In this document: positions 13,107 through 13,233 of the stretch, piece after piece
Numbering within the stretch: the first letter of the stretch is position 1
Layout: each line of letters opens with the position of its first letter
Source: an uncultured delta proteobacterium
GTDB taxonomy: Bacteria > Myxococcota_A > Polyangia > Polyangiales > Ga0077539
Direction of reading: 5' to 3'
Assembly: GCA_903860995.1 (NCBI GenBank)
Contig: CAIOSS010000647.1
Location: 1-13,233, forward strand
DNA: 13,233 bases
Position numbers and translations under genes: made by a program
Notes under the pieces: model-generated
The model's input: only the letters and a program-made list of their open reading frames with translations
Told to the model about the DNA's origin: nothing
Database searches by the model: none

Positions 13107-13233
13107 ATGAACGTGTTGAGCCTGCGTAGGAGCCCGAAGTCGCACGGGGTCGATGGCCCCGTGGTGGTGGTGGTGATGGACGGCGTCGGCGTCGGCGCCG
13201 AAGACGAGGGCAACGCCGTGTGGCTCGCGCGCA
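13107..13233 (+). CDS. gpmI: 2,3-bisphosphoglycerate-independent phosphoglycerate mutase, N-terminus only
   Basis: Only the first 42 codons are in the window; the gene runs off the right edge. After a basic leader of about 17 residues comes PVVVVVMDGVGVG, then DEGNAVWLAR. This is the start of cofactor-independent phosphoglycerate mutase (alkaline phosphatase superfamily): the Asp of MDG is the first manganese ligand. The catalytic serine lies beyond the edge and cannot be checked. The enzyme interconverts 3- and 2-phosphoglycerate in glycolysis, and so links with the pfk gene in this window. Phosphopentomutase shares a similar opening but lacks DEGNAV. No ribosome-binding site is seen; TAGTCG (13089-13094) is a weak -10-like match. 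Divergent from the GltB-like gene, with 85 nt between the starts. Confidence 0.78.
   Translation, partial: MNVLSLRRSPKSHGVDGPVVVVVMDGVGVGAEDEGNAVWLAR

Noticed and set aside
11633..13129. 498-codon plus-strand open frame opposite the GltB-like gene
   Set aside because: Arg/Ala/Val-rich shadow; the minus strand encodes a full set of GltB motifs and FeS cysteines.
13161..13175. (GTG)5 tract in gpmI as a phase-variable repeat
   Set aside because: Triplet steps would not shift the frame, and it encodes the conserved hydrophobic strand before MDG.
1..13233. Defence system, prophage, insertion sequence or CRISPR array
   Set aside because: No transposase, integrase, nuclease cassette, direct-repeat array or tRNA attachment site was seen; the lone exonuclease has no defence-type partner.

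Overview
The window is about 70% G+C with almost only G or C at third codon positions. It carries no rRNA, tRNA, CRISPR, insertion sequence, integrase or phage gene. The gene content suggests a chromosomal stretch of a myxobacterium-like Gram-negative (Myxococcota, perhaps near Sandaracinaceae): a secreted FecR-domain protein, a Cys/Asp-rich lipoprotein, a DUF4105/Lnb-type membrane protein, a type X phosphofructokinase, an AKIII-type LysC with LysA, and a stand-alone membrane-anchored glutamate-synthase domain protein. The taxonomy is inferred from style and content, not proven.

Layout. Positions 1-159 are intergenic and hold a perfect 12-bp hairpin that looks like a dispersed palindromic repeat. 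A minus-strand FecR-domain secreted protein (160-1572) is divergent from dihydroorotase pyrC (1662-2969). pyrC leads a tight plus-strand group: a 93-aa conserved-looking small protein (2981-3262) and a DUF4105/Lnb-like membrane protein (3217-4386) that overlaps it. ATP-dependent 6-phosphofructokinase (4418-5764), a lipoprotein of unknown role (5888-6763), a probable 52-aa small ORF (6942-7100) and a ferritin-like di-iron protein (7112-7930) follow. Next comes the lysine-pathway pair lysC-lysA (7978-9309, 9306-10535), joined by an ATGA overlap. After a convergent hairpin, two minus-strand genes encode a DnaQ-like DEDDh exonuclease and a YerD/GltB-domain FMN/FeS protein. The window ends inside the first 42 codons of a divergent gpmI (cofactor-independent phosphoglycerate mutase).

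How they fit together. The window is mostly central metabolism: pyrimidine synthesis (pyrC), glycolysis (pfk, gpmI) and aspartate-family/lysine synthesis (lysC, lysA). Mixed in are cell-envelope proteins (FecR-domain protein, Lnb-like protein, lipoprotein) and poorly described redox proteins (di-iron protein, GltB-like protein). No single multi-gene defence or mobile system is visible.

Most interesting points: (i) a DUF4105/Lnb homologue with the full periplasmic-plus-membrane layout, in a pyrC operon with an unknown small protein; (ii) a TAnnnT hexamer exactly 7-8 nt before the start codon of three genes that lack a ribosome-binding site, suggesting leaderless mRNAs; (iii) a small ORF outside normal annotation size in which every sense codon ends in G or C; (iv) two tandem hairpins covering an alternative start of the di-iron gene.
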